NCBI GenBank assembly: GCA_040235495.1
Contig: JBECKV010000006.1
Span: 1 to 45,405, forward strand
Direction of reading: 5' to 3'
Length of the DNA: 45,405 nt
DNA from: HB2-32-21 sp040235495
Lineage (GTDB): Bacteria > Pseudomonadota > Gammaproteobacteria > Pseudomonadales > Porticoccaceae
Each line of letters begins with the position of its first letter. The first letter of the stretch is position 1. The notes beneath the pieces were generated by a model, which worked only from the letters and a program-made list of their open reading frames with translations, made no database searches and was not told where the DNA came from. The position numbers were made by a program, and so were the translations under genes. Below are positions 32,544 through 41,629 of the stretch, piece by piece.

Positions 32544-33692
32544 ATGCCGCTACGCACCCCCTTAAATTCCGCCCATCGCCGGCTCGGCGCGAAACTGGTT
32601 GACTTTGCGGGCTGGGAAATGCCCTTGCATTACGGCTCCCAGGTTGCGGAGCATCATCAGGTCAGGCGCCGGTGCGCCATGTTTGATGTCAGCCATATGA
32701 CTATTTTTGACATCACAGGACCGCATGCCGGGGCTTTTCTGCGTTATCTGCTGGCCAATGACGTCGATAAGTTAGGTGACCGGAGACAGGCCTTGTACAG
32801 CCTCATGTTGAATCCAGAGGGCGGTATCATCGACGATCTGATGGTCTACACGCTTGGTCCGGGCTATCGCCTGGTCGCCAATAGCGCCACGCGAAACAGA
32901 GTCAGCGCCTGGATGCAAATCGTAGCTGAACAAATGGCGTCCCAGCAGTCGAGCCACGGCAATTTCACCGTTGAAATAAAAAAACGGGATGATCTGGCCA
33001 TGGTGGCGGTGCAAGGGCCGGAGGCCATCGCGCGAGTGAGGGCAGTGGTCGGCGCCGAAACCGCTGCGCAACTGGAGCAGCTACCCCGCTTCGGTGCCTT
33101 ATTGGCGGATCATTGTCATTATGGGCGCACGGGTTATACCGGTGAGGATGGCCTGGAGTTGATACTCCCGGCCAATGATGTGGAAGCCCTGTGGTGGCGC
33201 CTCCATAGGGTGGGAGTGGCGCCGGCGGGTCTCGGCGCCCGCGATACGCTACGTCTGGAAGCAGGCCTGAACCTGTACGGCCAGGATATGGACGAAAGCA
33301 GCTCGCCCCTGGAGGTCAATCTGGGCTGGACGGTGGCCTGGGAGCCGCGGGACCGGGATTTTATCGGCCGCCAGGCCGTGGTTACCCAAAAGCAGGCAGG
33401 ACCTGCCTCCAAGCAGGTCGGTGTTGTCATGAGCGAGCGGGGCGTTTTGCGCGCCGGCCAGAACATTTATTGCCCAGGCCTGGCCATCCCCGGCGTATTG
33501 ACCAGTGGTAGCTTTTCACCGACGCTGGGGTATTCTATCGGCCTCGCCCGAATGCCGATATCCGCTGGCGACGATGGCGAAGTGGATATACGCGGTAAAC
33601 GCAAAGCCGTGCGCCTGATGAAACCGGGTTTCGTGCGTAACGGACGCGCCCTGATTGACCCTGTAGAGAATTGCACTGGAGGTAAAACATGA
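32544..33692 (+). CDS. gcvT: Aminomethyltransferase (glycine cleavage T protein)
   Basis: 382 residues. Landmarks: LVDFAGWEMPLHYGSQVAEH, RRCAMFDVSHM, NPEGGIIDDLMVYTLG, the folate-binding GRTGYTGEDGLELILP, and GLGARDTLRLEAGLNLYGQD. It transfers the methylene group from the H-protein-bound aminomethyl to THF, releasing ammonia. GGAG lies a few bases before the ATG. It overlaps gcvH by ATGA. No glycine riboswitch pattern was seen upstream. Confidence 0.96.
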   Translation: MPLRTPLNSAHRRLGAKLVDFAGWEMPLHYGSQVAEHHQVRRRCAMFDVSHMTIFDITGPHAGAFLRYLLANDVDKLGDRRQALYSLMLNPEGGIIDDLMVYTLGPGYRLVANSATRNRVSAWMQIVAEQMASQQSSHGNFTVEIKKRDDLAMVAVQGPEAIARVRAVVGAETAAQLEQLPRFGALLADHCHYGRTGYTGEDGLELILPANDVEALWWRLHRVGVAPAGLGARDTLRLEAGLNLYGQDMDESSSPLEVNLGWTVAWEPRDRDFIGRQAVVTQKQAGPASKQVGVVMSERGVLRAGQNIYCPGLAIPGVLTSGSFSPTLGYSIGLARMPISAGDDGEVDIRGKRKAVRLMKPGFVRNGRALIDPVENCTGGKT

Positions 33693-34081
33693 TAGAGACG
33701 CCTACGGAACTGAAGTATGCCGAAACGCATGAGTGGCTGCGTGACGAAGGAAATGGCGTCATCTCGGTTGGTATTACGGATTATGCCCAGGACGCCCTGG
33801 GCGATGTCGTCTATGTGGAGCTGCCTGAAGTAGGTGATCAGCTGGCCGCCCAGGACCAGGCGGGTGCGGTGGAGTCGGTCAAGGCCGCTTCGGACATCTA
33901 TGCGCCGGTATCCGGTGAGGTGATCGCTATCAATGAAGCGCTTGAGGAAGAGCCGGAAATCATTAATGAATCTCCCTACGGCGACGGCTGGTTTTTCAAA
34001 ATGAAAGTCAGTGATACCAGCGAGTTTGAAGATCTGCTCAGTGCGGCGGAATACATTGCCAGTACAGAAGAAGACGATTGA
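33689..34081 (+). CDS. gcvH: Glycine cleavage H protein
   Basis: 130 residues with the lipoyl Lys65 in GAVESVKAASDIYAPVSGEV, and the surrounding HEWLRDEGNGVISVGITDYA and FFKMKVSDTSEFEDLLSAAE. It shuttles the aminomethyl group between the P, T and L proteins. GGAGG precedes the ATG inside gcvT. The expected decarboxylase gene gcvP does not follow; the next gene is an unrelated NRDE protein. Either gcvP is elsewhere or it has been moved. Confidence 0.96.
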   Translation: MIETPTELKYAETHEWLRDEGNGVISVGITDYAQDALGDVVYVELPEVGDQLAAQDQAGAVESVKAASDIYAPVSGEVIAINEALEEEPEIINESPYGDGWFFKMKVSDTSEFEDLLSAAEYIASTEEDD

Positions 34082-34166
34082 AGCCATACCGCCGAGCATG
34101 TGGACTCTGACCGTCCTTCCCAAACCCTGCTTATAACTTTTCCCCGTATTTCCCAAGTGAAAGCTC

Positions 34167-34940
34167 ATGTGCCTTGTTGCACTGGCGTTTAAACGCCACC
34201 CCAATTACCCACTTATCGTGGTGGCCAATCGTGACGAAAATTACGATCGGCCGGCATTGGAGGCCGACTTCTGGCCCGATAGTCCAAATCTCCTCGCCGG
34301 TCGCGATCTGGAGGCGGGCGGGACCTGGTTTGGCGTCAACCGCGGCGGTCAATGGGCGACGGTGACCAACTTTCGCGGTGGCGATTCCGGGGGCACCCTG
34401 TCAAGGGGCGAACTGCCGACCAATTTTCTGACTGATGCCTCGTCGACTACAGCCGAATATTTTCAGCAAGTACGTCGCAAGGGCAAGCAATACCGGGGGT
34501 TTAACCTGCTGGCCGGTAGCGCCCGGGAGTTGGCTTATTGCAATAATCTGAACGATCGGCTCGAATTTCTGGAGCCAGGGATCTATACCTTGAGCAACGA
34601 CGTGCTTGACACTCCCTGGCCCAAGGCCGAGTTAGCCCGCCAGCGCCTTGAGCAGGCCATTGAGGGAGACACCTTGCGCTGCGAGGCGCTTATAGCGGTG
34701 TTGTCTTCGCGCAAGGCTTTCCCCGACGGGCGTTTGCCCGATACCGGCGTTGGGCTGGAGATGGAGAGGACCCTGTCGCCACCGTTTATTGTTTCCCATA
34801 ACTACGGAACGCGCTGTACCACGGTGTTGCTGATCGACAACCAGGGCCGAGTTGAGTTCGCCGAGCAATCCTACCTGCGGGGTAAAGCGATAGGTGGATT
34901 GCGGCGGTACAGATTTATCGCGGGCGCGGACAATAACTAG
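34167..34940 (+). CDS. NRDE / TANGO2-family protein
   Basis: 257 residues. It starts with MCLVALAFKRHP and carries the eponymous NRDE motif in VVANRDENYDRPA, then AGRDLEAGGTWFGVNRGGQW, GFNLLAGSARELAYCNN and YTLSNDVLDTPWPKAE. Cys2 would become an N-terminal nucleophile after Met removal, as in Ntn-type hydrolase folds. Eukaryotic TANGO2 affects Golgi organisation and heme/lipid handling, but the bacterial function is not established. It ends 4 bases before the convergent ptsP stop. Confidence 0.9.
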   Translation: MCLVALAFKRHPNYPLIVVANRDENYDRPALEADFWPDSPNLLAGRDLEAGGTWFGVNRGGQWATVTNFRGGDSGGTLSRGELPTNFLTDASSTTAEYFQQVRRKGKQYRGFNLLAGSARELAYCNNLNDRLEFLEPGIYTLSNDVLDTPWPKAELARQRLEQAIEGDTLRCEALIAVLSSRKAFPDGRLPDTGVGLEMERTLSPPFIVSHNYGTRCTTVLLIDNQGRVEFAEQSYLRGKAIGGLRRYRFIAGADNN

Positions 34941-34944
34941 TCTG

Positions 34945-37233
34945 TCAGTTGACGGCTTGAACGCCGGTGGGGTGTAACAGGGCGCTCAGCTCAGGCCGTT
35001 CCAGTGAGCTTTTCAGAAAGCGGTGCACGGCAAAGGTATCGCTCAGCTGGCAGGCCTGGTCAGCGATGGCAGTAAGTTCTGAAAAACTGAGCTGTCGAAT
35101 TACCGCCTTGACCCACGGCAGGTTGGCGGAACTCATGGACAGCACCTGATAACCCATGCCCACCAGCAGAGCCGCGCCGAGGGGATTGCCGGCCAGCTCG
35201 CCACAGACGCTGATCGGGCAGTCCGCGGCCCTGGCGCTATCGGCGATGATTTTCAGCACCTTGAGCAGCCCCGGATGAAAGGTGTGGTACAGCTCGGCGA
35301 CCTGGGAATTATTACGGTCAACCGCCAGCAGATACTGGGTCAGATCGTTAGTGCCCACTGACAGGAAATCTACTCGCCGGGCCATCTCGGCGACCTGATA
35401 CACTGCCGCCGGCACCTCGATCATGGCGCCTACGGAAGGAAATTTGAACTGATACCCTTCTTCCAGGGTAAGTTCATTGTAGACCCGCCTGATCAGGGTC
35501 AGGGCGCTATCCAGCTCCAACGTGTTGGAGATCATTGGCAGCAGGATGTGCAGGTTGTTGAGCCCGACACTTGCTCGCATCATTGCCCGCAATTGCACCA
35601 GGAAAATCTCCGGATGATCCAGCGTCACGCGAATGCCCCGCCAGCCGAGAAAGGGGTTGGCTTCCTGAATCGGAAAATAGGGCAGGGCCTTGTCGCCGCC
35701 GATGTCCAGGGTGCGCATGGTCACGGGTAGCGGAGCAAACAGCTCCAGTTGCTCGCGATATAACTTGCGTTGTTCCTCCTCCGAAGGGAAACGATCAAGC
35801 ATGAAGAAAGGTATCTCGGTCCGATAGAGGCCGACGCCCTCGGCTCCCCTGTTCAGAGACAGGACGGTGTCCAGCTGGAGTCCGGTATTGACCCACAGGG
35901 AGACCCGGTGCCGGTCGGTGGTTTCACAGGGCTCATCCTTTAGCGTCTCCAGGTGGCGTGCCAGGGACTGTTCTTCCTGATAGGCTTTCTCATAGGTGGC
36001 CAGCAGTTCCTCCGAGGGCTCGCAGATCACCTGCCCCAGATAACCATCGACGATCAGGTTCTTGCCTTCCAGTTCCGTCCAGGGCAGATCAACCACGCCC
36101 ATGACCGTGGGAATCCCCATGGCGCGACCGAGTATGGCGATATGGGAACTGTGGGAGCCGCGGACCGAGACCATCGCGCGGATGTTCTCGTGGGGCACGC
36201 GAGCCAGGTGGGGCGCCGCCAGTTCGTCGCCGATAAGGATGGTGTCCCTGGGATAGACCGGTTCCGTATGCTGAAGTTGCTGCAGGTGTCCCAGCACTCG
36301 GCGTCCGAGATCATGAACATCGGCCGCCCGCTCACTCAGGTAGGGGTTTTCCATCTTCTTGAAGGTGCGGATATGAGCGATCATCACCTGGCTCCAGGCG
36401 CTTTGGGCGCACAGGCCCTGCTCGATCAGCGCGACCACCTCGCCGCCGAGCGAGGTGTCTTCGAGCATACTGAGATAGACATCGAACAGCGCCAGTTCCT
36501 CACTATTGAGTTTGTCGCTCAGGTCATCCCTGGCGGTGCGTAAATCGCCCTTGGTCTGTTCCAGGGCGTCATGTAACTGCTCCAGTTCGTTATTGATGTC
36601 TTCCGCGAGGCGCCGGGGTACGGCATACAAGTCAGCGGGTGTCGAGATCAGCACGGCTTTGCCGATACCGATGCCCTGGGCACTGGGCAATCCGTCGTAA
36701 TGGTGATCGCTGATGACGTCGCCGCCATGCAAGGTTGCCCTCGCCAACTCGCCGGTCGCCCTGGCGTGGGCGATCACCCCGGCCAGCTGAGCCGAGATGG
36801 TGACCAAAAACGCTTCTTCACTCTCGTCAAACCGGCGTCGTTGTTGCTGCTGGACTACCAGTACGCCGAGCACATTGCGGTGGTGGATAATCGGTACGCC
36901 CAGAAAGGACTTGAATTTCTCCTCGCCGGTTTCCGGGAAGTAGCTGAACCGGGGGTGGATCTCGGCATCCTGTAGGTTCAGGGGCTCGGCGCGCTGGGCA
37001 ACCAGTCCCACCAGGCCTTCGTCAAGACTCATCGCGACTTTGCCTACCGCTTTGGCAAGCAAGCCGTCGGTGGCGGCAAGTACGTAGCGATCACTGCCGG
37101 CGTCGTGCAGGTAGACTGAACAAACGCCCGTGTTTACGGCGGCCTTGACCTTGGTGACGATGATTTTCAGGACCGCGTTGAAGTCGTCGGCGGTATTTAC
37201 TTCCTGGACAATCCGGCGGAGTGAATCAAGCAT
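34945..37233 (-). CDS. ptsP: PEP-protein phosphotransferase of the nitrogen PTS (EI-Ntr)
   Basis: 762 residues. An N-terminal GAF domain (1-165: TGVCSVYLHDAGSDRYVLAA, FLGVPIIHHRNVLGVLVVQQ) precedes the enzyme I module. The phosphorylated His lies in VRGSHSSHIAILGRAMGIPT. The C-terminal PEP-binding barrel has LYRTEIPFFMLDRFPSEEEQ, DIGGDKALPYF, MIEVPAAVYQV, SVGTNDLTQYLLAVDRNN and VCGELAGNPLGA. It starts the PtsP-PtsO-PtsN phosphorelay linking nitrogen/glutamine status to regulation. Its ATG lies 3 bases after the rppH stop, the same pairing as in E. coli and Pseudomonas. Confidence 0.96.
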   Translation of the reverse strand: MLDSLRRIVQEVNTADDFNAVLKIIVTKVKAAVNTGVCSVYLHDAGSDRYVLAATDGLLAKAVGKVAMSLDEGLVGLVAQRAEPLNLQDAEIHPRFSYFPETGEEKFKSFLGVPIIHHRNVLGVLVVQQQQRRRFDESEEAFLVTISAQLAGVIAHARATGELARATLHGGDVISDHHYDGLPSAQGIGIGKAVLISTPADLYAVPRRLAEDINNELEQLHDALEQTKGDLRTARDDLSDKLNSEELALFDVYLSMLEDTSLGGEVVALIEQGLCAQSAWSQVMIAHIRTFKKMENPYLSERAADVHDLGRRVLGHLQQLQHTEPVYPRDTILIGDELAAPHLARVPHENIRAMVSVRGSHSSHIAILGRAMGIPTVMGVVDLPWTELEGKNLIVDGYLGQVICEPSEELLATYEKAYQEEQSLARHLETLKDEPCETTDRHRVSLWVNTGLQLDTVLSLNRGAEGVGLYRTEIPFFMLDRFPSEEEQRKLYREQLELFAPLPVTMRTLDIGGDKALPYFPIQEANPFLGWRGIRVTLDHPEIFLVQLRAMMRASVGLNNLHILLPMISNTLELDSALTLIRRVYNELTLEEGYQFKFPSVGAMIEVPAAVYQVAEMARRVDFLSVGTNDLTQYLLAVDRNNSQVAELYHTFHPGLLKVLKIIADSARAADCPISVCGELAGNPLGAALLVGMGYQVLSMSSANLPWVKAVIRQLSFSELTAIADQACQLSDTFAVHRFLKSSLERPELSALLHPTGVQAVN

Positions 37234-37236
37234 GGC

Positions 37237-37746
37237 TTAGCGCTTATTGCCGCCAAACTTGCGTTCAATTTCGCTGTGTACGAGGGCCAGCTCCTTGAGC
37301 GCCTTGCGATAGACCTCGCGCTTGAATTCGATCACCTGACTGATGGGGTACCAGTAGGAGACCCATTTCCAGCCGTCGAATTCGGGTTTGCCGCCCCGGT
37401 CAAAGCGGATGCGGGCCTGGTCGCCCCTGAGTCGCAGCAGGTACCACTTTTGCTTTTGGCCGACACACACCGGCGAACGATTGTGGCGAATATAACGGCT
37501 GGGCAGGCGATAACGCAGCCAGCCGCGAGTCTGTGCGAGGACTTCGACATCTTCAGCTTCCAGGCCGACTTCCTCGTAAAGTTCGCGGTACAGGGCGTCG
37601 GCGAGCTTTTCTCCGGCGTCAATGCCGCCCTGGGGAAACTGCCATGCCTCCTGACCCACGCGCTTGGCCAGCATCAGCTGGCCCGCGCCGTCGGCAAGGA
37701 TGATGCCCACATTGGCGCGAAAGCCATCATTGTCGATAGTGTCCAT
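37237..37746 (-). CDS. rppH: RNA pyrophosphohydrolase
   Basis: 169 residues. The Nudix box is GGIDAGEKLADALYRELYEE followed by VGL, with the N-terminal FRANVGIILADGAGQLMLAK and the family's QEAWQFPQGGID. It removes pyrophosphate from the 5' end of mRNAs, which triggers RNase E decay. The length matches E. coli RppH (176). It forms an operon with ptsP. The 170-base gap up to the divergent phosphatase gene shows no other feature I can support. Confidence 0.95.
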   Translation of the reverse strand: MDTIDNDGFRANVGIILADGAGQLMLAKRVGQEAWQFPQGGIDAGEKLADALYRELYEEVGLEAEDVEVLAQTRGWLRYRLPSRYIRHNRSPVCVGQKQKWYLLRLRGDQARIRFDRGGKPEFDGWKWVSYWYPISQVIEFKREVYRKALKELALVHSEIERKFGGNKR

Positions 37747-37915
37747 CGTGTCTGCCTTTGGGTCGGGCCGGTAATCGCCAGTTAAGGTTTGAGCGCAACC
37801 ACAGTCTTTTGCAGCCTATTGTTCCACGTTGTCAGGAACTCGGCAAACGGGCGTTGTTAGGGCCAAACAATAGGGGTATTCTGCGCGGTTTTCAGCCTGG
37901 CGAGGTGGTCTTTAG

Positions 37916-38572
37916 GTGTCATTGGCGTTGTTTGATCTGGACAATACCCTGATTGCTGGCGACAGTGATTACGAGTGGGGCAAGTGGCTGGTGATCCATA
38001 ACAGGGTTGATGCCGGGTACTACCAGCGCATGAACGAGCGCTTTTATCAACAGTACCAGGCTGGCGAACTGGATATTCATGCCTACCTTGATTTTGCCCT
38101 GGCGCCGTTGGCAAGCATCGACCCTACCGAGTTGCTGGCTCTGCGCGACGACTTCATGGCGCGGGTCATTGAACCCCTGTTGCTACCCCGGGCAGAGCAG
38201 CTGCTGCACCGCCATCGGCAACAGGGCGATTGTCTGGTCATCGTTTCCGCCACCAATCGCTTTATTGTCGAGCCCATTTGTCACAAACTTGGGGTGCGGG
38301 AAATCATAGCCACGGAGCCGGAAATGCGCACAGGCCGTTACACCGGCAAGGTCAGTGGCCTACCCAGTTATCGCGAGGGCAAGGTAAAGCGTGTCAAGGC
38401 CTGGGTGGAGCAGTGCGAGCAGACGCTTGATGACAGCTATTTTTACAGCGACTCGCACAATGACCTGGCGCTGCTACAAGCGGTCGATCATCCCGTGGCG
38501 GTGGACCCGGATCCCCAACTCAAGGCCGAGGCGCAGGTCCGCGGCTGGCCCATTATTTCCCTGCGGGACTGA
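37916..38572 (+). CDS. HAD-superfamily (IB) phosphatase
   Basis: 218 residues with a GTG start at 37916 and GAGGTG about 10 nt upstream. HAD motifs: ALFDLDNTLIAGD (nucleophile Asp8, acid Asp10), VIVSATNRFI (motif II), KVKRVKAWV (motif III Lys) and FYSDSHNDLALLQ (motif IV). The helical cap between residues 15 and 90 and the overall shape are those of the phosphoserine-phosphatase-like subclass IB, a group common upstream of lgt/ptsP loci. The substrate is unknown. Confidence 0.88.
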   Translation: MSLALFDLDNTLIAGDSDYEWGKWLVIHNRVDAGYYQRMNERFYQQYQAGELDIHAYLDFALAPLASIDPTELLALRDDFMARVIEPLLLPRAEQLLHRHRQQGDCLVIVSATNRFIVEPICHKLGVREIIATEPEMRTGRYTGKVSGLPSYREGKVKRVKAWVEQCEQTLDDSYFYSDSHNDLALLQAVDHPVAVDPDPQLKAEAQVRGWPIISLRD

Positions 38573-38595
38573 CCCATGCGAGGCTGACACCGACA

Positions 38596-39411
38596 ATGCT
38601 CACGTATCCCGATATTGATCCGGTGCTGCTGAGTCTGGGGCCCCTGAAGATACACTGGTATGGCGTCATGTACCTGCTGGGCTTTCTGTTCGCCTGGCTG
38701 CTGGCCCGTTACCGCAGCCAGCGTGCCTGGTCGCCGGTACGTAAGGACCAGGTAGAAGATCTCGTGGTCTGGGCGGCTTTTGGTGTGATCATCGGTGGCC
38801 GTTGCGGCTACGTGCTGTTTTACAACTTTGACAAGTGGGTCGCCGATCCGCTCTGGTTGTTTCGCCTCTGGGAAGGGGGCATGGCTTTCCACGGTGGGCT
38901 GTTGGGTGTGGTCGTGGCAATGATGTTATATGCCCGGCGCATCGGCGAGCCGTTTTTTCAAGTCACCGACTTTGTCGCGCCTCTGGTGCCCATTGGACTG
39001 GGGCTTGGCCGTCTGGGCAACTTCATCGGCCAGGAACTGTGGGGGCGCCCGACAGAGTCGTCGTGGGGGATGATTTTCCCGCGCGACCCCGAACAACTCG
39101 CGCGCCATCCGTCGCAACTCTATCAGTTCGCGCTGGAGGGCCTCCTGCTGTTTGGTATCTTGTGGTGGTATTCCCGCAAACCCCGACCCATTGCCGCCAT
39201 CAGCGGTCTGTTTTTACTGTGTTACGGTGGCTTTCGTTTCGCCGTTGAATTTGTGCGCGAGCCGGACGAGCATATCGGCTTTGACCTGCTCGGCTGGGTG
39301 ACTCGCGGCCAACTGCTGAGCCTGCCCATGATCGCCACTGGCGCGGCCATGATGATCGGGGCCTGGTGGTGGCATCGTCGCACACGGGTTGCCGCTGACA
39401 GCACGAAGTAA
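38596..39411 (+). CDS. lgt: Prolipoprotein diacylglyceryl transferase
   Basis: 271 residues, polytopic. Signature residues: IHWYGVMYLLGFLFAWLLA, GGRCGYVLFYN, WEGGMAFHGGLLGVVVAM (essential His) and IGLGLGRLGNFIGQELWGRP (the Lgt signature Arg/Asn). It transfers diacylglycerol from phosphatidylglycerol to the lipobox Cys of prolipoproteins at the inner membrane. It lies 15 bases before thyA, the classic lgt-thyA pair. Confidence 0.96.
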   Translation: MLTYPDIDPVLLSLGPLKIHWYGVMYLLGFLFAWLLARYRSQRAWSPVRKDQVEDLVVWAAFGVIIGGRCGYVLFYNFDKWVADPLWLFRLWEGGMAFHGGLLGVVVAMMLYARRIGEPFFQVTDFVAPLVPIGLGLGRLGNFIGQELWGRPTESSWGMIFPRDPEQLARHPSQLYQFALEGLLLFGILWWYSRKPRPIAAISGLFLLCYGGFRFAVEFVREPDEHIGFDLLGWVTRGQLLSLPMIATGAAMMIGAWWWHRRTRVAADSTK

Positions 39412-39426
39412 CATACGGTACTAGCC

Positions 39427-40260
39427 ATGCAGCAATATCTGGATTTGATGCGCCTGGTGCGGGAACAGGGAGTCCGTAAGGGCGACCGAACCGGCACCGG
39501 AACGCTCAGCGTTTTTGGCCATCAGATGCGCTTTGACCTGGCCGAGGGTTTCCCCCTGGTGACCACCAAAAAAGTGCATCTGAAATCGATTATTTACGAA
39601 CTGCTGTGGTTTTTGAGGGGCGACACCAACATCACCTACCTGAACGATCACGGCGTCAGCATCTGGGATGAGTGGGCAACCGAAGACGGTGATCTCGGGC
39701 CAGTTTACGGTTACCAGTGGCGCTCCTGGCCCCGCCCCGATGGCGGCGTCATCGATCAAATCAAGGATGTCGCCCGGCAGTTGCGGGAGCGACCCGACTC
39801 CCGACGTCTGATCGTGTCAGCCTGGAATCCGGCTCAGTTGCCGGATGAAAGCCTTTCGCCCCAGGCGAATGTTCAGTGCGGCAATATGGCGCTGGCGCCC
39901 TGTCATGCCCTGTTTCAGTTTTATGTCGCCGAGGGCCGACTCAGCTGTCAGCTCTATCAGCGCAGCGCCGATGTTTTCCTGGGCGTACCTTTCAATATTG
40001 CCTCCTACGCCCTGCTGACCCTGATGATGGCCCAGGTCAGCGGCCTCGAGCCGGGAGAATTTATCCATACCCTGGGCGATGCGCACCTGTACCTCAACCA
40101 CCTGGAGCAGGCCGACAGGCAACTGGCGCGCGAGCCGCGACCCCTGCCGCGCCTGCGCCTGAATCCGGCGGTGAGCGATATTCTTGCTTTCAACTATGAA
40201 GATGTTCGGCTGGAAGGCTACAACCCCCACCCCGGTATTAGCGCCCCGATCGCCATCTGA
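39427..40260 (+). CDS. thyA: Thymidylate synthase
   Basis: 277 residues. Landmarks: RKGDRTGTGTLSVFGHQMRF, the nucleophile Cys159 in MALAPCHALFQFYV, LYQRSADVFLGVPFNIASYA and HTLGDAHLYLNHLEQ. It is 13 residues longer than E. coli ThyA, with the extra segment (LPDESLSPQANVQCGN) just before the catalytic Cys. It methylates dUMP using methylene-THF and releases DHF, which FolA, encoded a little further on, recycles. Confidence 0.96.
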   Translation: MQQYLDLMRLVREQGVRKGDRTGTGTLSVFGHQMRFDLAEGFPLVTTKKVHLKSIIYELLWFLRGDTNITYLNDHGVSIWDEWATEDGDLGPVYGYQWRSWPRPDGGVIDQIKDVARQLRERPDSRRLIVSAWNPAQLPDESLSPQANVQCGNMALAPCHALFQFYVAEGRLSCQLYQRSADVFLGVPFNIASYALLTLMMAQVSGLEPGEFIHTLGDAHLYLNHLEQADRQLAREPRPLPRLRLNPAVSDILAFNYEDVRLEGYNPHPGISAPIAI

Positions 40261-40296
40261 CCAGCGCGCTTCGGATCCAGGCAACCAGGACCGGAT

Positions 40297-41373
40297 TCAG
40301 GTGGCGACAAAGCCCTTCCAGGTACCCATATAGTTTACAAAGGCTTCGCCCAGACCCTCGGCACGCAAATGTGCCGCTGGCACCGGGTTGCTGACGGGCA
40401 CGAACCCTGGATTGGCGGCGGTCCGGTTGGGAAAGTCGTGATGCAGGATCGCGGCTCTACCCAACAGGACGAAATCCACACCAGCGTCCAGGCAGCGACG
40501 GGCATCCTCGGGGGTGCGCACCTTTCCGGCGACCCCCAGGCGCACGTCGCCGCGTTCGAGCTGGGTGAAATAGGACATTAGGCCGCGGCCCTGATAGGCC
40601 TCCTCGGCGGGCTCCTTGAACACGTCCCAGAGTGACATGTCCAGGTAATCGATTTCGCCATCGTGCATCAATTGCTGGGCCAGCCTTGTCGCGTCACCGA
40701 GTTCGATGCCGAAGCGCTCGGGCGATAGGCGCACACCCAGGTTGAAATCCTTGCCGCAGCGGGCGCGAATACCCTTGATGATGTCAAGCAGGGGGCGTGC
40801 GCGGTTGTCCGGCGAGCCGCCGAACCGGTCCTCTCTCCGGTTGGTTTCGGCGCTCAGAAACTGACAGATGACATAGCCGTGGGCGCCGTGGATTTCGACG
40901 CCGCCAAAGCCGGCCTGTTCCGCCCTTTGCGCGGCAGTGATGAAGTCCTCGATCAGTTGCTCGACCTCAGCCGTGGACAGGGCCCGCGCACCGGTTTCAG
41001 CATCGGCCGAGGGTGCGACCGGGGCTTCTCCGATCAAGTCCCTGGGCGAGCGCATGCCGGCATGGTGAATTTGCACCACTGACAGACTGTGGTGGCGGTT
41101 GATACCCTCGGCCAGTCTGCGCAGGCCCGGCAAATGATCATCGGAGAAGATACCGAGCTGGCCGGGAAAGCCCTGGCCCACGGCCTGGACGTGCGCCGCA
41201 CAGGTCATGGTCAGGGCAAAGCCACCTTCGGCGCGCATGGTCAACCATTTGTATTCATCGTCGGACAGACGACCATCCGGATGGCTTTGCAGATTGGTCA
41301 GAGGCGCGAGGGCAAAGCGATTTTTCAGTGTCGCGCCGTGTTTGAAATTCAGGGGTTCGAACAAGGAATGCAT
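40297..41373 (-). CDS. Old Yellow Enzyme-family NADH:flavin oxidoreductase
   Basis: 358 residues. Family features: NRFALAPLTNLQSHPDGRLS, VVQIHHAGMRSP (FMN/substrate His), GVEIHGAHGYVICQFLSAET and the phosphate-binding DFVLLGRAAILHHDF. It binds FMN and probably reduces activated alkenes or related electrophiles; the substrate is unknown. It is antisense to its neighbours and splits the usual thyA-folA pair, so it may be a later insertion into this locus. Confidence 0.9.
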   Translation of the reverse strand: MHSLFEPLNFKHGATLKNRFALAPLTNLQSHPDGRLSDDEYKWLTMRAEGGFALTMTCAAHVQAVGQGFPGQLGIFSDDHLPGLRRLAEGINRHHSLSVVQIHHAGMRSPRDLIGEAPVAPSADAETGARALSTAEVEQLIEDFITAAQRAEQAGFGGVEIHGAHGYVICQFLSAETNRREDRFGGSPDNRARPLLDIIKGIRARCGKDFNLGVRLSPERFGIELGDATRLAQQLMHDGEIDYLDMSLWDVFKEPAEEAYQGRGLMSYFTQLERGDVRLGVAGKVRTPEDARRCLDAGVDFVLLGRAAILHHDFPNRTAANPGFVPVSNPVPAAHLRAEGLGEAFVNYMGTWKGFVAT

Positions 41374-41590
41374 AGCTCAGTGTTCCGGACAGGTTGCGGG
41401 AAGGGAATGAAGTGGCGACGGGATACTACGTGTTTGTCTTTCCCTGGGTCAATCGGGATAAGCGAAAAGTGCTTGTTAGGCAATGGTGCTGGTACTGATG
41501 CGCGGCTTTGACGGAAAATAGCCGCAACCCCAGGGCAGAGATCGAACGCCACGGCAAAAAAATGACCAAACAGTGACTAGAGAGCAGCGA

Positions 41591-41623
41591 GTAGAGAGTA
41601 GAGAGTAGAGAGTAGAGTAGAGA
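41591..41623. repeat. Heptanucleotide tandem repeat (GTAGAGA) before folA
   Basis: Three perfect GTAGAGA units (41591-41611) continue into GTAGAG-TAGAGA (to 41623), ending 6 bases before the folA ATG. The tract overlaps the ribosome-binding region (GAG-rich) of folA, so copy-number changes could shift translation. The 256-base gap to the Old Yellow Enzyme gene holds nothing else recognisable. Confidence 0.85.
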
Positions 41624-41629
41624 AACCAA

